Assembly: GCF_024178315.1 (NCBI RefSeq)
Contig: NZ_JAMZIK010000051.1
Span: forward strand, 30,734-94,733
DNA: 64,000 nt
Direction of reading: 5' to 3'
DNA from: Siccirubricoccus soli
Lineage (GTDB): Bacteria > Pseudomonadota > Alphaproteobacteria > Acetobacterales > Acetobacteraceae
Numbering within the stretch: position 1 is the first letter of the stretch; each line of letters begins with the position of its first letter. The position numbers and the translations under genes are program-made. Shown piece after piece: positions 53,937 through 61,880 of this stretch. The notes under the pieces are model-generated. The model had not been told where the DNA came from and made no database searches. It was given only the letters and a program-made list of their open reading frames with translations.

Positions 53937-54305
53937 TCACTTGCACCCGAGGATCCGCAGGTCGTAGACCGGGTGCTCCAGCATCGAGACCGCTGGGTTG
54001 TTGGCGAACATCCAGCCGCGGAAGACGAGCTGCGCCTCGGGCTGGCGGCGGCTGTCCCGCACCTCCATCCAGGCGGCGGCGTCCGGCACCTCATCCGGCG
54101 GCCTCGCATTGCAGGCGGCGACGTTGATGGAGAGGGTGCCGAAATTGGCCGGCTGCCCCACCGTGGCCTGCACGACGGAAATCCGGGCCGTCACCTTGTC
54201 CAGCAATTGCAGCTCGGCGGTCCGCTTCGGCTGCCATTCCTCGGCATCCTGCGCCGCCGCCGGCATCGCGGCCAGCAACGCCACCGCCAGCAGCAGGCCG
54301 CGCAT
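53937..54305 (-). CDS. DUF2155 periplasmic protein
   Basis: A 122-residue exported protein with a signal peptide (RGLLLAVALLAAMPAAAQ) and the DUF2155 core: ELQLLDKVTARISVVQATVGQPANFGTLSINVAACNARPPDEVPDAAAWMEV, FRGWMFANNPAVSMLEHPVYDLRILGC. Two conserved cysteines may pair. The family is typical of Alphaproteobacteria and functionally undefined. It is the last gene of an operon with NDUFA12, mlaD and a 72-residue ORF, which suggests an envelope role. Confidence 0.87.
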   Translation of the reverse strand: MRGLLLAVALLAAMPAAAQDAEEWQPKRTAELQLLDKVTARISVVQATVGQPANFGTLSINVAACNARPPDEVPDAAAWMEVRDSRRQPEAQLVFRGWMFANNPAVSMLEHPVYDLRILGCK

Positions 54306-54523
54306 CAGCCGCGCCGCTTCGGGCTGGGCAGCTCGGCGACCAGCCGGGTGAGGATGTCGCGCATCGCGGCCTCGTCCACGCCCATCAGCAACGCATCCTC
54401 GAAGGCGTCCTGCATCACCTGCGCCAGCTCGCGGTGGTTCTCCGCCAGCACCTTCAGCTTCTCCCGGCAGGAGATGGGCGCGCCGTCGGCGCCCGGCCAG
54501 GTGGCGGGGGCCGCCATGCTCAT
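54305..54523 (-). CDS. Small conserved-looking hypothetical protein (72 aa)
   Basis: Seventy-two residues, mostly helical (ISCREKLKVLAENHRELAQVMQDAFEDALLMGVDEAAMRDILTRLVAEL). No signal peptide. It overlaps mlaD by four bases at its start (ATGA) and the DUF2155 gene by one base at its stop (TGATG), which strongly supports its being translated. I do not recognise a named family. Confidence 0.7.
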   Translation of the reverse strand: MSMAAPATWPGADGAPISCREKLKVLAENHRELAQVMQDAFEDALLMGVDEAAMRDILTRLVAELPSPKRRG

Positions 54524-55047
54524 CGCGGCGCGCCGCCGCCGGAGCCCGTCGCCGGCGTGCCCTGTTGCTGCTGCTGTTGGGAGTTGGCGCTGTTCATCTG
54601 GGTGACGGAGAAGATGAAGCGGCCGAGCAGGGATTCAAGGCTGACCGAGCCCTGCGTTTCCGTGATCCGCCCGCCATCGGCCAGGATCTTCTCGCTGCCC
54701 CCCGGCACCAGGGAAACATACTTCCCGCCCAGCAACCCCTCCGAGGTGATCTCGGCCGAGGTGTCGTCCGGCAGGCGCAGGCTGCGATCGATGCGCAGCG
54801 TCAGGTCGGCGCCGAAGGTCTGCGGGTCGATCCGGCTGTCGGTGACCGTGCCGACCTTGACGCCGGCGATCCGGACATCGGCGCCGTTGGACAGGCCGTC
54901 GATGCGGTCGAACCGCGCCCGGAGTTGCATCCCCTCCGCCACCACCGTGCCGCGGCCGCTGTGCAGCACCGCATAGGCCAGGAAGGCGGCGGCCACCAGC
55001 AGCACCACGGCCCCGGTGAGCACCTCCGCCAGGCTACGCCCTTGCAT
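54520..55047 (-). CDS. mlaD: MlaD-family lipid transport protein (MCE domain)
   Basis: A 175-residue protein with one N-terminal transmembrane helix (VLTGAVVLLVAAAFLAYAVL) and an MCE domain: LRARFDRIDGLSNGADVRIAGVKVGTVTDSRID and DDTSAEITSEGLLGGKYVSLVPGG. The C-terminus ends in a Gln run and a Gly/Pro tail. MlaD is the inner-membrane MCE ring that moves phospholipids between membranes to keep outer-membrane asymmetry. mlaE and mlaF are not adjacent. It begins five bases after the NDUFA12 gene. Confidence 0.92.
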   Translation of the reverse strand: MQGRSLAEVLTGAVVLLVAAAFLAYAVLHSGRGTVVAEGMQLRARFDRIDGLSNGADVRIAGVKVGTVTDSRIDPQTFGADLTLRIDRSLRLPDDTSAEITSEGLLGGKYVSLVPGGSEKILADGGRITETQGSVSLESLLGRFIFSVTQMNSANSQQQQQQGTPATGSGGGAPR

Positions 55048-55052
55048 GCGGG

Positions 55053-55412
55053 TCAGGCGCCCGGGGTCCAGGCTTCGTAGTCGCCGCCGGTCACGCGGCG
55101 GGTGCCGCCGACATAGTCATGCCCGGCGGGGCGGTAGCTCTCCGGCGTGCCGGTCAGGTTCGGCCGGTGCTCCTGCTGCCAGGGGTAGCGCTTCTGCTCC
55201 GGCAGGGGCTCCGCGACGGTATGGTGCAGCCAAGCATGCCACTCCGGCGGCACCACCGTCGGCTCCCGCCCGCCACGGGCGTAGATCGCCCAGCGGCGGG
55301 GGCGGTTATAAATGGGCTGTAACCGGCGGCTTTCGAAATAGACGTTGCCGAAGCGGTCGGTGCCGACCTGTCGGCCGGTCAGCCTGGAGGTGAGGCGCAG
55401 CAGGAAGGACAT
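55053..55412 (-). CDS. NADH:ubiquinone oxidoreductase 17.2-kDa (NDUFA12-type) subunit
   Basis: A 119-residue protein with the family blocks VGTDRFGNVYFESR, RRWAIYARGGREPTVVPPEWHAWLHHT and KRYPWQQEHRPNLTGTPESYRPAG. It is the bacterial homologue of the mitochondrial complex I accessory subunit NDUFA12, found almost only in Alphaproteobacteria. ATG at 55412 is the family start; the open frame upstream is unrelated. It heads the operon with mlaD, the 72-residue ORF and DUF2155. Confidence 0.93.
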   Translation of the reverse strand: MSFLLRLTSRLTGRQVGTDRFGNVYFESRRLQPIYNRPRRWAIYARGGREPTVVPPEWHAWLHHTVAEPLPEQKRYPWQQEHRPNLTGTPESYRPAGHDYVGGTRRVTGGDYEAWTPGA

Positions 55413-55617
55413 GGAGCTCCTCGGCAGGGGCTGAGTGCGGCGGTATTGCACGCGGCGGCGCCGGGCGCAAAGCAGGGTGCCGCCGTGGCGCGGAAAAGCC
55501 GGGCGGCGCGACCCCGGGGGCCTGCCGAGTCCCATCACGCGCCATCCACAGGATATTGCGGTCGAGGATGCATCTATCCCCTAGATGCAGCGCGGCGAAG
55601 GTCCTAGCATCCCCGCC

Positions 55618-57144
55618 ATGCGACGCTATCAGGGCACTCTCTGGGATGGTCTGGCGCTGCGGCGCCAACGCGCGGCGGCGGATCCGGACAGCGATCCGCG
55701 GCCGGTCGCCTTGCCGCCGGACTGGGAAGGCGAGGCGGCCGCCGCCCTCGCCGCCCTGGCCCCCACCAGCCGGCCGGCCAGCCTGCCCGCCGCGGCCGAG
55801 GCCTGGATCCGCCGCGCCGCCGCCGCGGGGCGGAAATCCGGCCTGCTGGACGAGGCCGGCGCGGCCGAGCTGGCCGAAGGGCTGCGCGCCCTGCTGCTGT
55901 CCCGCCGCGGCAGCGTGGGCGCCGAGGCCTGGGCCGGCGGGCGGGAGACCCGTTTCCTCCTCAACCTGCCGGCCTTCCTGGAGCCCGCGGGCGGCTTCGA
56001 CCTGGAGGGCTATGCCGCCGCCTGCGCCCTTGGCGTGCGGACGCTGGATGCGCTCTCCGGCAGCCGGGTGCCGCGGCTGCGACTCGGCTTCGCCGATCTG
56101 GCCGGGCTGCTGGCCGGGCTGGGCCTGCCTTATGACAGTGGCGAGGCGCGGGCGACCGCCGCCGGCATCGCCGCCCTGACCCGCGGCGCGGCGGAGGCCG
56201 AGAGCGGCCGGATCGCGGCGCGACTCGGGGCGCGGGAGCCGGTGGCGCTTCTCTGGCCGGTGCCGCCGGCGGCAACCCCGGTGCCGGGCTTGGCCGCCGC
56301 CGCCCGCGCCGCGCTGGATGCCGCCGCGGCCTCGCCGGGGCTGCGCCACCAGGCGCTGGTGGCCCTGGCGATGCCGGATGCGGTGGAGGCGCTGCTGGGC
56401 GCCGAGACCGGTGGCATCGCCCCCGCCCCCGGCTCCACCCGCCCGGTGCTGACCGAGGCCGGGGAATGGGCCGAGGTGCCGACCCGCGCCGCCATGCTGG
56501 CCACCCGCCTGCACCCGGACCGCGCCGGGGCGCTGCTGGCGCCGGTCTCCGAGACCGCGCGCGACGCGATGCGGCAGGCGGTGGCGCCCTTCCTGCACGC
56601 CGTGCCGCCGGCGCCGGTCGCCCTGCCCGCCCCTGCCCGTCCGGCGCCGAAGTCCCAGGCCCCGCTGCGCCGCCACGCCGGCACCACCCTGCATGTCTCG
56701 GTCGGCGGCCATCGCGTGGCGTTGCGAACCGCCGAGGACGAGCAGGGCCGGCTGCTGGAGGTGGCCTTCAGCCTCTCGAAGGAAGGCGCTGCCTTCCGCA
56801 GCCTGATGGATGCCTTCGCCCATTCCGTCTCGCTTGGCCTGCAGCAGGGCGTGCCGCTGGCGGAGTATGTGGAAGCCTTTGCCTATACTCGCTTCGGCCC
56901 CTGCGGCGTGGTGGAGGGCGACCCGGCCATCCCCCGCGCCACCTCGGTGCTGGACTGGGCCTTCCGCCGGCTGGCGCTGGACTATCTCGGCCGGCACGAC
57001 CTGCCGCAGCCGAGCGAGGAGGATTGCCTGGGGGATACGGTGGGCAGCGCCGCGCAGCAGGCGCCGCTGCTGCCGCTGGACCTGCCGGAGCTGCCGGCCG
57101 CCAGCCCACGCGGCCGGCGGCGGACGCTGCGGCTGGTGAGCTGA
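55618..57144 (+). CDS. Ribonucleotide-reductase-like protein (NrdJ homologue) lacking catalytic cysteines
   Basis: A 508-residue protein (start at 55618, or ATG 55585) colinear with parts of B12-dependent class II RNR. Residues 112-208 (FLLNLPAFLE, FDLEGYAAACALG, LRLGFADLAGLLAGLGLPYDSGEARA) follow the NrdJ palm. Residues 245-270 follow the ATVLAPTGTI..TGIEP block. Residues 358-461 (HVSVGGHRVALR, KEGAAFRSLMDAFAHSVSLGLQQGVPL, TRFGPCGVVEGD, ATSVLDWAFRRLALDYLG) match the NrdJ C-terminal region closely. NrdJ proteins are roughly twice as long. Only three Cys remain (136, 429, 470) and the radical/redox Cys motifs are gone, so it is probably not a reductase. Confidence 0.72.
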   Translation: MRRYQGTLWDGLALRRQRAAADPDSDPRPVALPPDWEGEAAAALAALAPTSRPASLPAAAEAWIRRAAAAGRKSGLLDEAGAAELAEGLRALLLSRRGSVGAEAWAGGRETRFLLNLPAFLEPAGGFDLEGYAAACALGVRTLDALSGSRVPRLRLGFADLAGLLAGLGLPYDSGEARATAAGIAALTRGAAEAESGRIAARLGAREPVALLWPVPPAATPVPGLAAAARAALDAAAASPGLRHQALVALAMPDAVEALLGAETGGIAPAPGSTRPVLTEAGEWAEVPTRAAMLATRLHPDRAGALLAPVSETARDAMRQAVAPFLHAVPPAPVALPAPARPAPKSQAPLRRHAGTTLHVSVGGHRVALRTAEDEQGRLLEVAFSLSKEGAAFRSLMDAFAHSVSLGLQQGVPLAEYVEAFAYTRFGPCGVVEGDPAIPRATSVLDWAFRRLALDYLGRHDLPQPSEEDCLGDTVGSAAQQAPLLPLDLPELPAASPRGRRRTLRLVS

Positions 57145-57157
57145 AGGAAGGCGGAAC

Positions 57158-57622
57158 ATGGCAGGCAAGGTTGCGGCGAAGCTCGCCGCTCTCGGCATCA
57201 CCCTTCCCACCCCCGCGGCGCCGATCGCCAATTACGTGGCCTACAACGTCACCGGGAACCTCGTCGTCATCTCCGGCCAGATCCCGCTGCAGGACAGGAA
57301 GATCGTCTTCACCGGCAAGGTCGGGGCGGGCGTCTCCATCGAGACGGCGCAGCAGGCGGCGAGGCTTTGTTTCGTCAACCTCGCCGCCCAGCTCCAGGCG
57401 GCAGTCGGCGATCTGGACCGGGTGACGAAGGTGGTCCGGCTCGGCGGCTTCATTGCCGCGGGGCCGGAATTCACCCAGCACGCCCAGGTGATGAACGGCG
57501 CCTCGGACCTCGCCGTCGCCATCTTCGGCGATGTCGGCCGGCATGCCCGCACCACGATCGGCGTGCCCTCCCTGCCCGGGGATGCGACCGTCGAGGTCGA
57601 GGGAATGTTCGAATTCGCCTGA
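57158..57622 (+). CDS. RidA/YjgF/UK114-family protein
   Basis: A 154-residue protein of the YjgF_endoribonc-like subgroup: PTPAAPIANYVAYNVTGNLVVISGQIPLQDRKIVFTGKVG, AAQQAARLCFVNLAAQLQAAVGDLDRVTKVVRLGGFI, HAQVMNGASDLAVAIFGDVGRHARTTIGVPSLPGDATVEVEGMFE. The catalytic-type Arg of RidA is represented by R in HARTTIGV. RidA enzymes hydrolyse reactive enamines and imines from PLP enzymes. This subgroup is longer than E. coli RidA and its substrate is less clear. It starts 13 bases after the RNR-like gene. Confidence 0.9.
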   Translation: MAGKVAAKLAALGITLPTPAAPIANYVAYNVTGNLVVISGQIPLQDRKIVFTGKVGAGVSIETAQQAARLCFVNLAAQLQAAVGDLDRVTKVVRLGGFIAAGPEFTQHAQVMNGASDLAVAIFGDVGRHARTTIGVPSLPGDATVEVEGMFEFA

Positions 57623-57670
57623 GCGGCGGGGCGCATTCTGCGCCCTTGCCCTCCCCATGCTGCGGTGCAC

Positions 57671-58855
57671 ATGCTGCGGGCGATGCCCGATAGCGCCCCA
57701 GACCTCACCCTCTCCCTGCATCCGCGCATCACCGACGTTCCGGCGGCGGATTGGGACGCCTGCGCCGGTGGCGGCAACCCCTTCGTCAGCCATGCCTTCC
57801 TGGCCGCGCTGGAAGCCAGCGGCAGCGCCACCGGGGAGCGCGGCTGGCTGCCGCAGCACCTGGCGCTGCGCGACCCGGGCGGCCGGCTCCTCGCCTGCGC
57901 GCCCTGCTATGCGAAGAGCCACAGCCAGGGCGAATACGTCTTCGACTGGTCCTGGGCCGATGCCTTCGAGCGGGCGGGCGGCAGCTACTACCCGAAGCTG
58001 CAGGTCTGCGCCCCGTTCAGCCCCGTGCCGGGCCCCCGGCTGCTGGCGCGGCCAGGCAGTGGCCTGGGGCCGGAGGCGCTGGGCCAGGCGCTGGTGCAGG
58101 CCTGCGGCGAACTCGGCCTTTCCTCCGTCCACGTCACCTTCTGCCAGGAAGCGGAGTGGCGCGCACTGGGCGAGGCAGGCTGGCTGCGCCGGCTGGGGAC
58201 GCAGTTCCACTGGCACAATCGCGGCTATGCGAGCTTCGAGGAATTCCTCGGCGCGCTGAACAGCCGCAAGCGCAAGGCGGTGAAGCGGGAACGGCGCGAT
58301 GCGGCGGCCAGCGGCTTCACCCTGAAGACGCTGCGCGGGCATGAGATCACGCCGCGCCACTGGCAGGCCTTCCACCGCTTCTACAAATCCACCACGGACA
58401 AGAAATGGGGCCGCAGCGCCTATCTCACCTCGCGCTTCTGGCCGATGCTCGGCGAGGCGCTGGACGACAAGGTCGTGCTGATGGTGGCGGAGCGGGATGG
58501 AGAGCCGGTGGCGGGCGCGCTGAACCTGCTGGGGGCGGAGGCGCTCTACGGCCGCAACTGGGGCGCCATTGTGGACGTGCCCTTCCTGCATTTCGAGCTC
58601 TGCTACTACCGCGCCATCGACTTCGCCATCGAGCACAAGCTGCTGCGCGTCGAGGCCGGGGCGCAGGGCGAGCACAAGATCCAGCGCGGCTACCTCCCCT
58701 CCCCCACCTATTCCGCGCACTGGATCGCGCATCAGGGGCTGCGGCGCGCGGTGGATGATTTCCTGGCGCGGGAGAGGCCGGCCATGGAGCGGGAGATGGC
58801 GGCGCTGGCGACCCTGTCGCCCTTCCGCCAGGGCGAGGAGGGATGCGAGGCGTGA
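57671..58855 (+). CDS. GNAT/FemAB-like N-acetyltransferase (DUF482)
   Basis: About 394 residues. NPFVSHAFLAALEASGSA, GWLPQHLALRD, EYVFDWSWADAFERAGGSYYPKLQVCAPFSPVPGPRLL, LGTQFHWHNRGYASFEEFLGALNSRKRKAVKRERRDA and FHRFYKSTTDKKWGRSAYL are DUF482 signatures. The later RNWGAIVDVPFLHFELCYYRAIDFAIEHKL is also family-like. The family has the tandem GNAT fold of Fem-type peptidyltransferases; its substrates are unknown. GTG 57665, ATG 57671 and ATG 57683 are all possible starts. It overlaps the next gene by four bases (GTGA). Confidence 0.85.
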   Translation: MLRAMPDSAPDLTLSLHPRITDVPAADWDACAGGGNPFVSHAFLAALEASGSATGERGWLPQHLALRDPGGRLLACAPCYAKSHSQGEYVFDWSWADAFERAGGSYYPKLQVCAPFSPVPGPRLLARPGSGLGPEALGQALVQACGELGLSSVHVTFCQEAEWRALGEAGWLRRLGTQFHWHNRGYASFEEFLGALNSRKRKAVKRERRDAAASGFTLKTLRGHEITPRHWQAFHRFYKSTTDKKWGRSAYLTSRFWPMLGEALDDKVVLMVAERDGEPVAGALNLLGAEALYGRNWGAIVDVPFLHFELCYYRAIDFAIEHKLLRVEAGAQGEHKIQRGYLPSPTYSAHWIAHQGLRRAVDDFLARERPAMEREMAALATLSPFRQGEEGCEA

Positions 58856-60117
58856 CGCGTTTTGCGGCGGCGATCCGGGCGGAGGCCGAGGCGGCCTGGG
58901 CGCTGATGGAAGCGATCGGCGATGCCACGCGCGAAGGCCCCGGCATCACCCGTGCGGCCTTCGGCGAGGGCGAGCAGAAGGCGGCCCGGGCGGTGACCGC
59001 CTGGCTGGAGGAACGCGGGCTGCCAGCTGCCGCCGATCCCTACGGCAACCTGCATGTCCGCTGGCCGGGCCAGGACCCGTCCCTGCCTGCGGTCGGTGCC
59101 GGCTCGCATCTCGATTCCGTGCCGCAGGGCGGGAATTATGATGGCCTTGCCGGCACGGTCGCGGCGCTGGCGGTGCTGGCGGCGGCGAAGGCCAGCGGCA
59201 CGCGGCCGCGGCGCGGGCTGCACGCCATCGCCATGCGCGGCGAGGAAAGCCCCTGGTTCGCCACCGCCTATCTCGGCGCGCGGCTGATGCTCGGCCGCTC
59301 CACCCTGGCGGAGATCGGCGGCCTGCGGCGCTTCGACAGCGGCAGGACGCTGCGGGAGCACATGGTGGCGCTGGACCTCCCCGGCGCCGAGGGCGCGGTG
59401 CTCGGCCCCAAGGATCTGGCCTGCTTCTTCGAGCTGCATATCGAGCAGGGGCCGCTGCTGGAGGGCGCGGGCCTGCCGCTCGGCATCGCCACCGGCATCC
59501 GCGGCAATCTGCGCTTCCCGGAGGCACGGATCCTTGGCGAATACGGCCATGCCTCCGCCGTGCCGCGCGCCCATCGGCGCGATGCGGTCATCGCCCTGTC
59601 CGAGCTGGTGCTGGAATTCGATCGCTTCTGGGAAGGGCGCCTCGCCAAGGGCGACGACAATTTCGTCTTCACCATCGGCATCGTCGGCACCGACCCAGCG
59701 CAGCACGCCATGACCAAGGTACCGGGTGAGGTTCGCTTCAGCTTCAATTGCGGCGGCACGGACGCGACGGTGATCGCCGCGGCGCGCGAGCTGCTGCTCC
59801 GCACCATCGCCGGGATCGAGGCACGCCGTGGCGTGCGCTTCGAGCTGGGGCCGGAGGCGGGCACGCCGCCCGTGGCGCTGGATGCCGGGCTGATGGCGAA
59901 GCTGGAAGCCAGCGCCGCCAGGCTCGGCCATGGCACGCGCCGCCTGCCCACGGTGGGGCATGACACGGCCATGTATTGTCTCTCCGGCATCCCCGGCGCC
60001 ATGCTGATGGTGCGCAACCAGCACGGCAGCCACAATCCGCAGGAGGCGATGGAGAAGGCGGACTTCATCGCAGGCGCCGAAACCCTGGCCTATGCGATGC
60101 TCGAGGCCGCTGGCTGA
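58852..60117 (+). CDS. M20-family amidohydrolase (allantoate / N-carbamoyl-amino-acid hydrolase type)
   Basis: A 421-residue dinuclear Zn enzyme. Metal ligands are in GSHLDSVPQGGNYDG (His, Asp), MRGEESPWF (Glu), LHIEQGPLLE (His) and the C-terminal RNQHGSHNPQEAM (His). The dimerisation lid lies between (GHASAVPRAHRRDAV). The family hydrolyses ureido or carbamoyl bonds, as in purine or pyrimidine salvage. The GTG at 58852 overlaps the previous stop and has GGAGGG nine bases upstream; ATG at 58843 is too close to it. The stop codon is part of a hairpin stem. Confidence 0.88.
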   Translation: MTRFAAAIRAEAEAAWALMEAIGDATREGPGITRAAFGEGEQKAARAVTAWLEERGLPAAADPYGNLHVRWPGQDPSLPAVGAGSHLDSVPQGGNYDGLAGTVAALAVLAAAKASGTRPRRGLHAIAMRGEESPWFATAYLGARLMLGRSTLAEIGGLRRFDSGRTLREHMVALDLPGAEGAVLGPKDLACFFELHIEQGPLLEGAGLPLGIATGIRGNLRFPEARILGEYGHASAVPRAHRRDAVIALSELVLEFDRFWEGRLAKGDDNFVFTIGIVGTDPAQHAMTKVPGEVRFSFNCGGTDATVIAAARELLLRTIAGIEARRGVRFELGPEAGTPPVALDAGLMAKLEASAARLGHGTRRLPTVGHDTAMYCLSGIPGAMLMVRNQHGSHNPQEAMEKADFIAGAETLAYAMLEAAG

Positions 60118-60182
60118 GGAAGGGCGCTGCCCTTCCTCAAGCTCCATCCCGCAAAGGGCCGAAGGGCCCTTTGAACCCTTAG
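60115..60182 (+). repeat. Intergenic modular repeat family B, copy 4
   Basis: The palindrome TGAGGAAGGGC-GCT-GCCCTTCCTCA (60115-60139) includes the amidohydrolase stop codon. It is followed by AGCTCCATCCCGC and AAAGGGCCGAAGGGCCCTTT, then GAACCCTT. It is almost the same as the copy at 31019. The rest of the gap to 60342 holds nothing I recognise. Confidence 0.65.
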
Positions 60183-60342
60183 GTCTGCTGCCCCGGCGCA
60201 AGCCAGCCGTTTCCCCGTTCGGCTGGAACGGCCGCTTCCCCGTCCCGGCCTGAATTCCGCGCAGGTCACGGCTGGTGCCGGTCGAGGCTGCGCGGCAGGC
60301 GGCGCGCGGCGGGTTTGACCGCCACCGCGCACGGCCCGGCGC

Positions 60343-60780
60343 TCAGCTGGCCGGGCGGGCCGCCCCCAGCGCAAACACCCCGGAACACCGCGCCGCCTTC
60401 TTCCCATCGGCCCATATGACGGCATCGGTGAAGCAGAGCGTCCGCCCGATCCGCGACGCCTCCCCCACCAGTTCCAGCCAGCTCCCCTCCGGCGCCGGCG
60501 CCAGGAACTCGATGTTCATGGAAACCGTCACCAGGAATTGCTTCGGCAGCCCCTGCTGCTCCCGCAGCGCCGAGGCCGTGTGCACCAGTCCGAGATCGGC
60601 CAGGGAGGCAATGCATCCGCCATGCGCCGCACCGGCCGAATTGCAGTGCCTTTCCTCCACCCGCATCGCCAGGGTGATGCGCCCTGGCTCCCGCTTCACC
60701 CAGAGCGGACCGAGTTCCCGCGCATAGGGCCCGCCATGCTGGGCGAGTTCATAGCCTTCCGGCACGTCAAGCGGTCGCAA
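60343..60780 (-). CDS. PaaI-family acyl-CoA thioesterase
   Basis: A 145-residue hot-dog thioesterase. VEERHCNSAGAAHGGCIASLADLGLVHTAS contains the HGG motif with the catalytic Asn/Asp region, followed by LVTVSMNIEFLAPAPEGSWLELVGEASRIGRTLCFTDAVI. It hydrolyses acyl-CoA esters, often phenylacetyl or medium-chain. The start appears to be TTG at 60780: GGAGG lies six bases before it on the coding strand. The alternative GTG at 60765 has no such sequence at the right distance. It overlaps the end of the oxidoreductase gene by 14 bases. Confidence 0.85.
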   Translation of the reverse strand: MRPLDVPEGYELAQHGGPYARELGPLWVKREPGRITLAMRVEERHCNSAGAAHGGCIASLADLGLVHTASALREQQGLPKQFLVTVSMNIEFLAPAPEGSWLELVGEASRIGRTLCFTDAVIWADGKKAARCSGVFALGAARPAS

Positions 60781-61729
60781 GCATCGCCTCCACCATCTCC
60801 TGCACCTCCAATGCTTCCCGCAGCGTCGCCAGGTGATGCGCCTCGCCCCGCGTCATCGCCGCAACGCCGGCCAATTGCCGTTGCAGCACCAGGGGCCGCA
60901 TCTTCTCGTTCGGCATGGCATCCGGCGGCGCCGCCCAGGCGCCATCCGCGCCCAGCTTCTCCGCGAAGGACCAGTCCCGTAACCGGATGGCGCCGTTCAG
61001 CACCCAGGTGTTGTGGTCGTCCTTCGCCGTGGTGCCGACGCCGCCGGTCAGCGTCACCGGCACGCCGCCCGCCGTCAGCCGCGCCCGCAGCGCCGTCTCC
61101 GCGCCATCGCCGGCGGGATAGGTTGCCTTTGCCTCCTGCAGCGCCAGGGGGCCGAGGCGCCGCCGCGTCAGGAACAGGAAGTGGGAGACGACCTCCCGCG
61201 TGAAGCCGCCCTCCGCCCGGCGTGCCAACCAACCCGCGGCGCCCTGCTGCCAGCCGCGGGGCCATGTGGCGAAGCCAACCCCGATCTCCAGCCGCTCCGG
61301 CACCAGCGCCGTCTGCCATTCCGCCAGCAGCGCCACGGCCGGCGAGGAGGCCATGGGGAAATTCACCGCCGCCCGGGCGCCCGCCGCCTCGGCCTCAGCG
61401 ACGAAGCCCCGCGCCTCCTCGAGGTCGGTCGCCAGCGGCTTCTCCAGGAACACCGCCCGTCCCGCCGCCAGCGCGGCCCGCGCCAAGGGGATGTGCAGGC
61501 GGGGCGGCGTCGCCACATACAGGCACTCGCAAGCCGCGATCACCGCCTCGGCCGAGCCCAGCATCCGCACGTCGGGCGCGATCGCCGCCAGCCGCGCCGC
61601 CGCCTCCGGCGCCGGGTCGAAGACCGCGACCGGCGTCACGCTCTCCGCCGCATGAGCCAGGGCCGCGCGCAGCAGGCGCTCGCCCATGATGCCGAAACCG
61701 ATGATGCCAAGCGCGATGGGGGGCGGCAT
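60767..61729 (-). CDS. Gfo/Idh/MocA-family oxidoreductase
   Basis: A 320-residue NAD(P)-dependent dehydrogenase. The dinucleotide site is LGIIGFGIMGERLLRAALAHA, followed by CECLYVATPPRLHIPLARAALAAGRAVFLEKPLATDLEEA with the EKP motif. The C-terminal domain has VSHFLFLTRRRLGPL. The family acts on sugars and related polyols or other carbonyl compounds. The substrate is unknown. ATG at 61729 begins the nucleotide-binding strand. It is probably co-transcribed with the overlapping thioesterase gene. Confidence 0.85.
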   Translation of the reverse strand: MPPPIALGIIGFGIMGERLLRAALAHAAESVTPVAVFDPAPEAAARLAAIAPDVRMLGSAEAVIAACECLYVATPPRLHIPLARAALAAGRAVFLEKPLATDLEEARGFVAEAEAAGARAAVNFPMASSPAVALLAEWQTALVPERLEIGVGFATWPRGWQQGAAGWLARRAEGGFTREVVSHFLFLTRRRLGPLALQEAKATYPAGDGAETALRARLTAGGVPVTLTGGVGTTAKDDHNTWVLNGAIRLRDWSFAEKLGADGAWAAPPDAMPNEKMRPLVLQRQLAGVAAMTRGEAHHLATLREALEVQEMVEAMLATA

Positions 61730-61880
61730 GCCGATGCTCCGAAGCGGTGATTGCGCATATCCGCGACGGCGCCGTGTGGAAAGCCCGACTGGCCGGCGGG
61801 GGGGATGCCGGCTACCAAGGCGAGTGGCGCGGCCGCGGGACGCGCCCTGCCCCTCCCCTCCCGCGCAAGGGCAACGGGCC

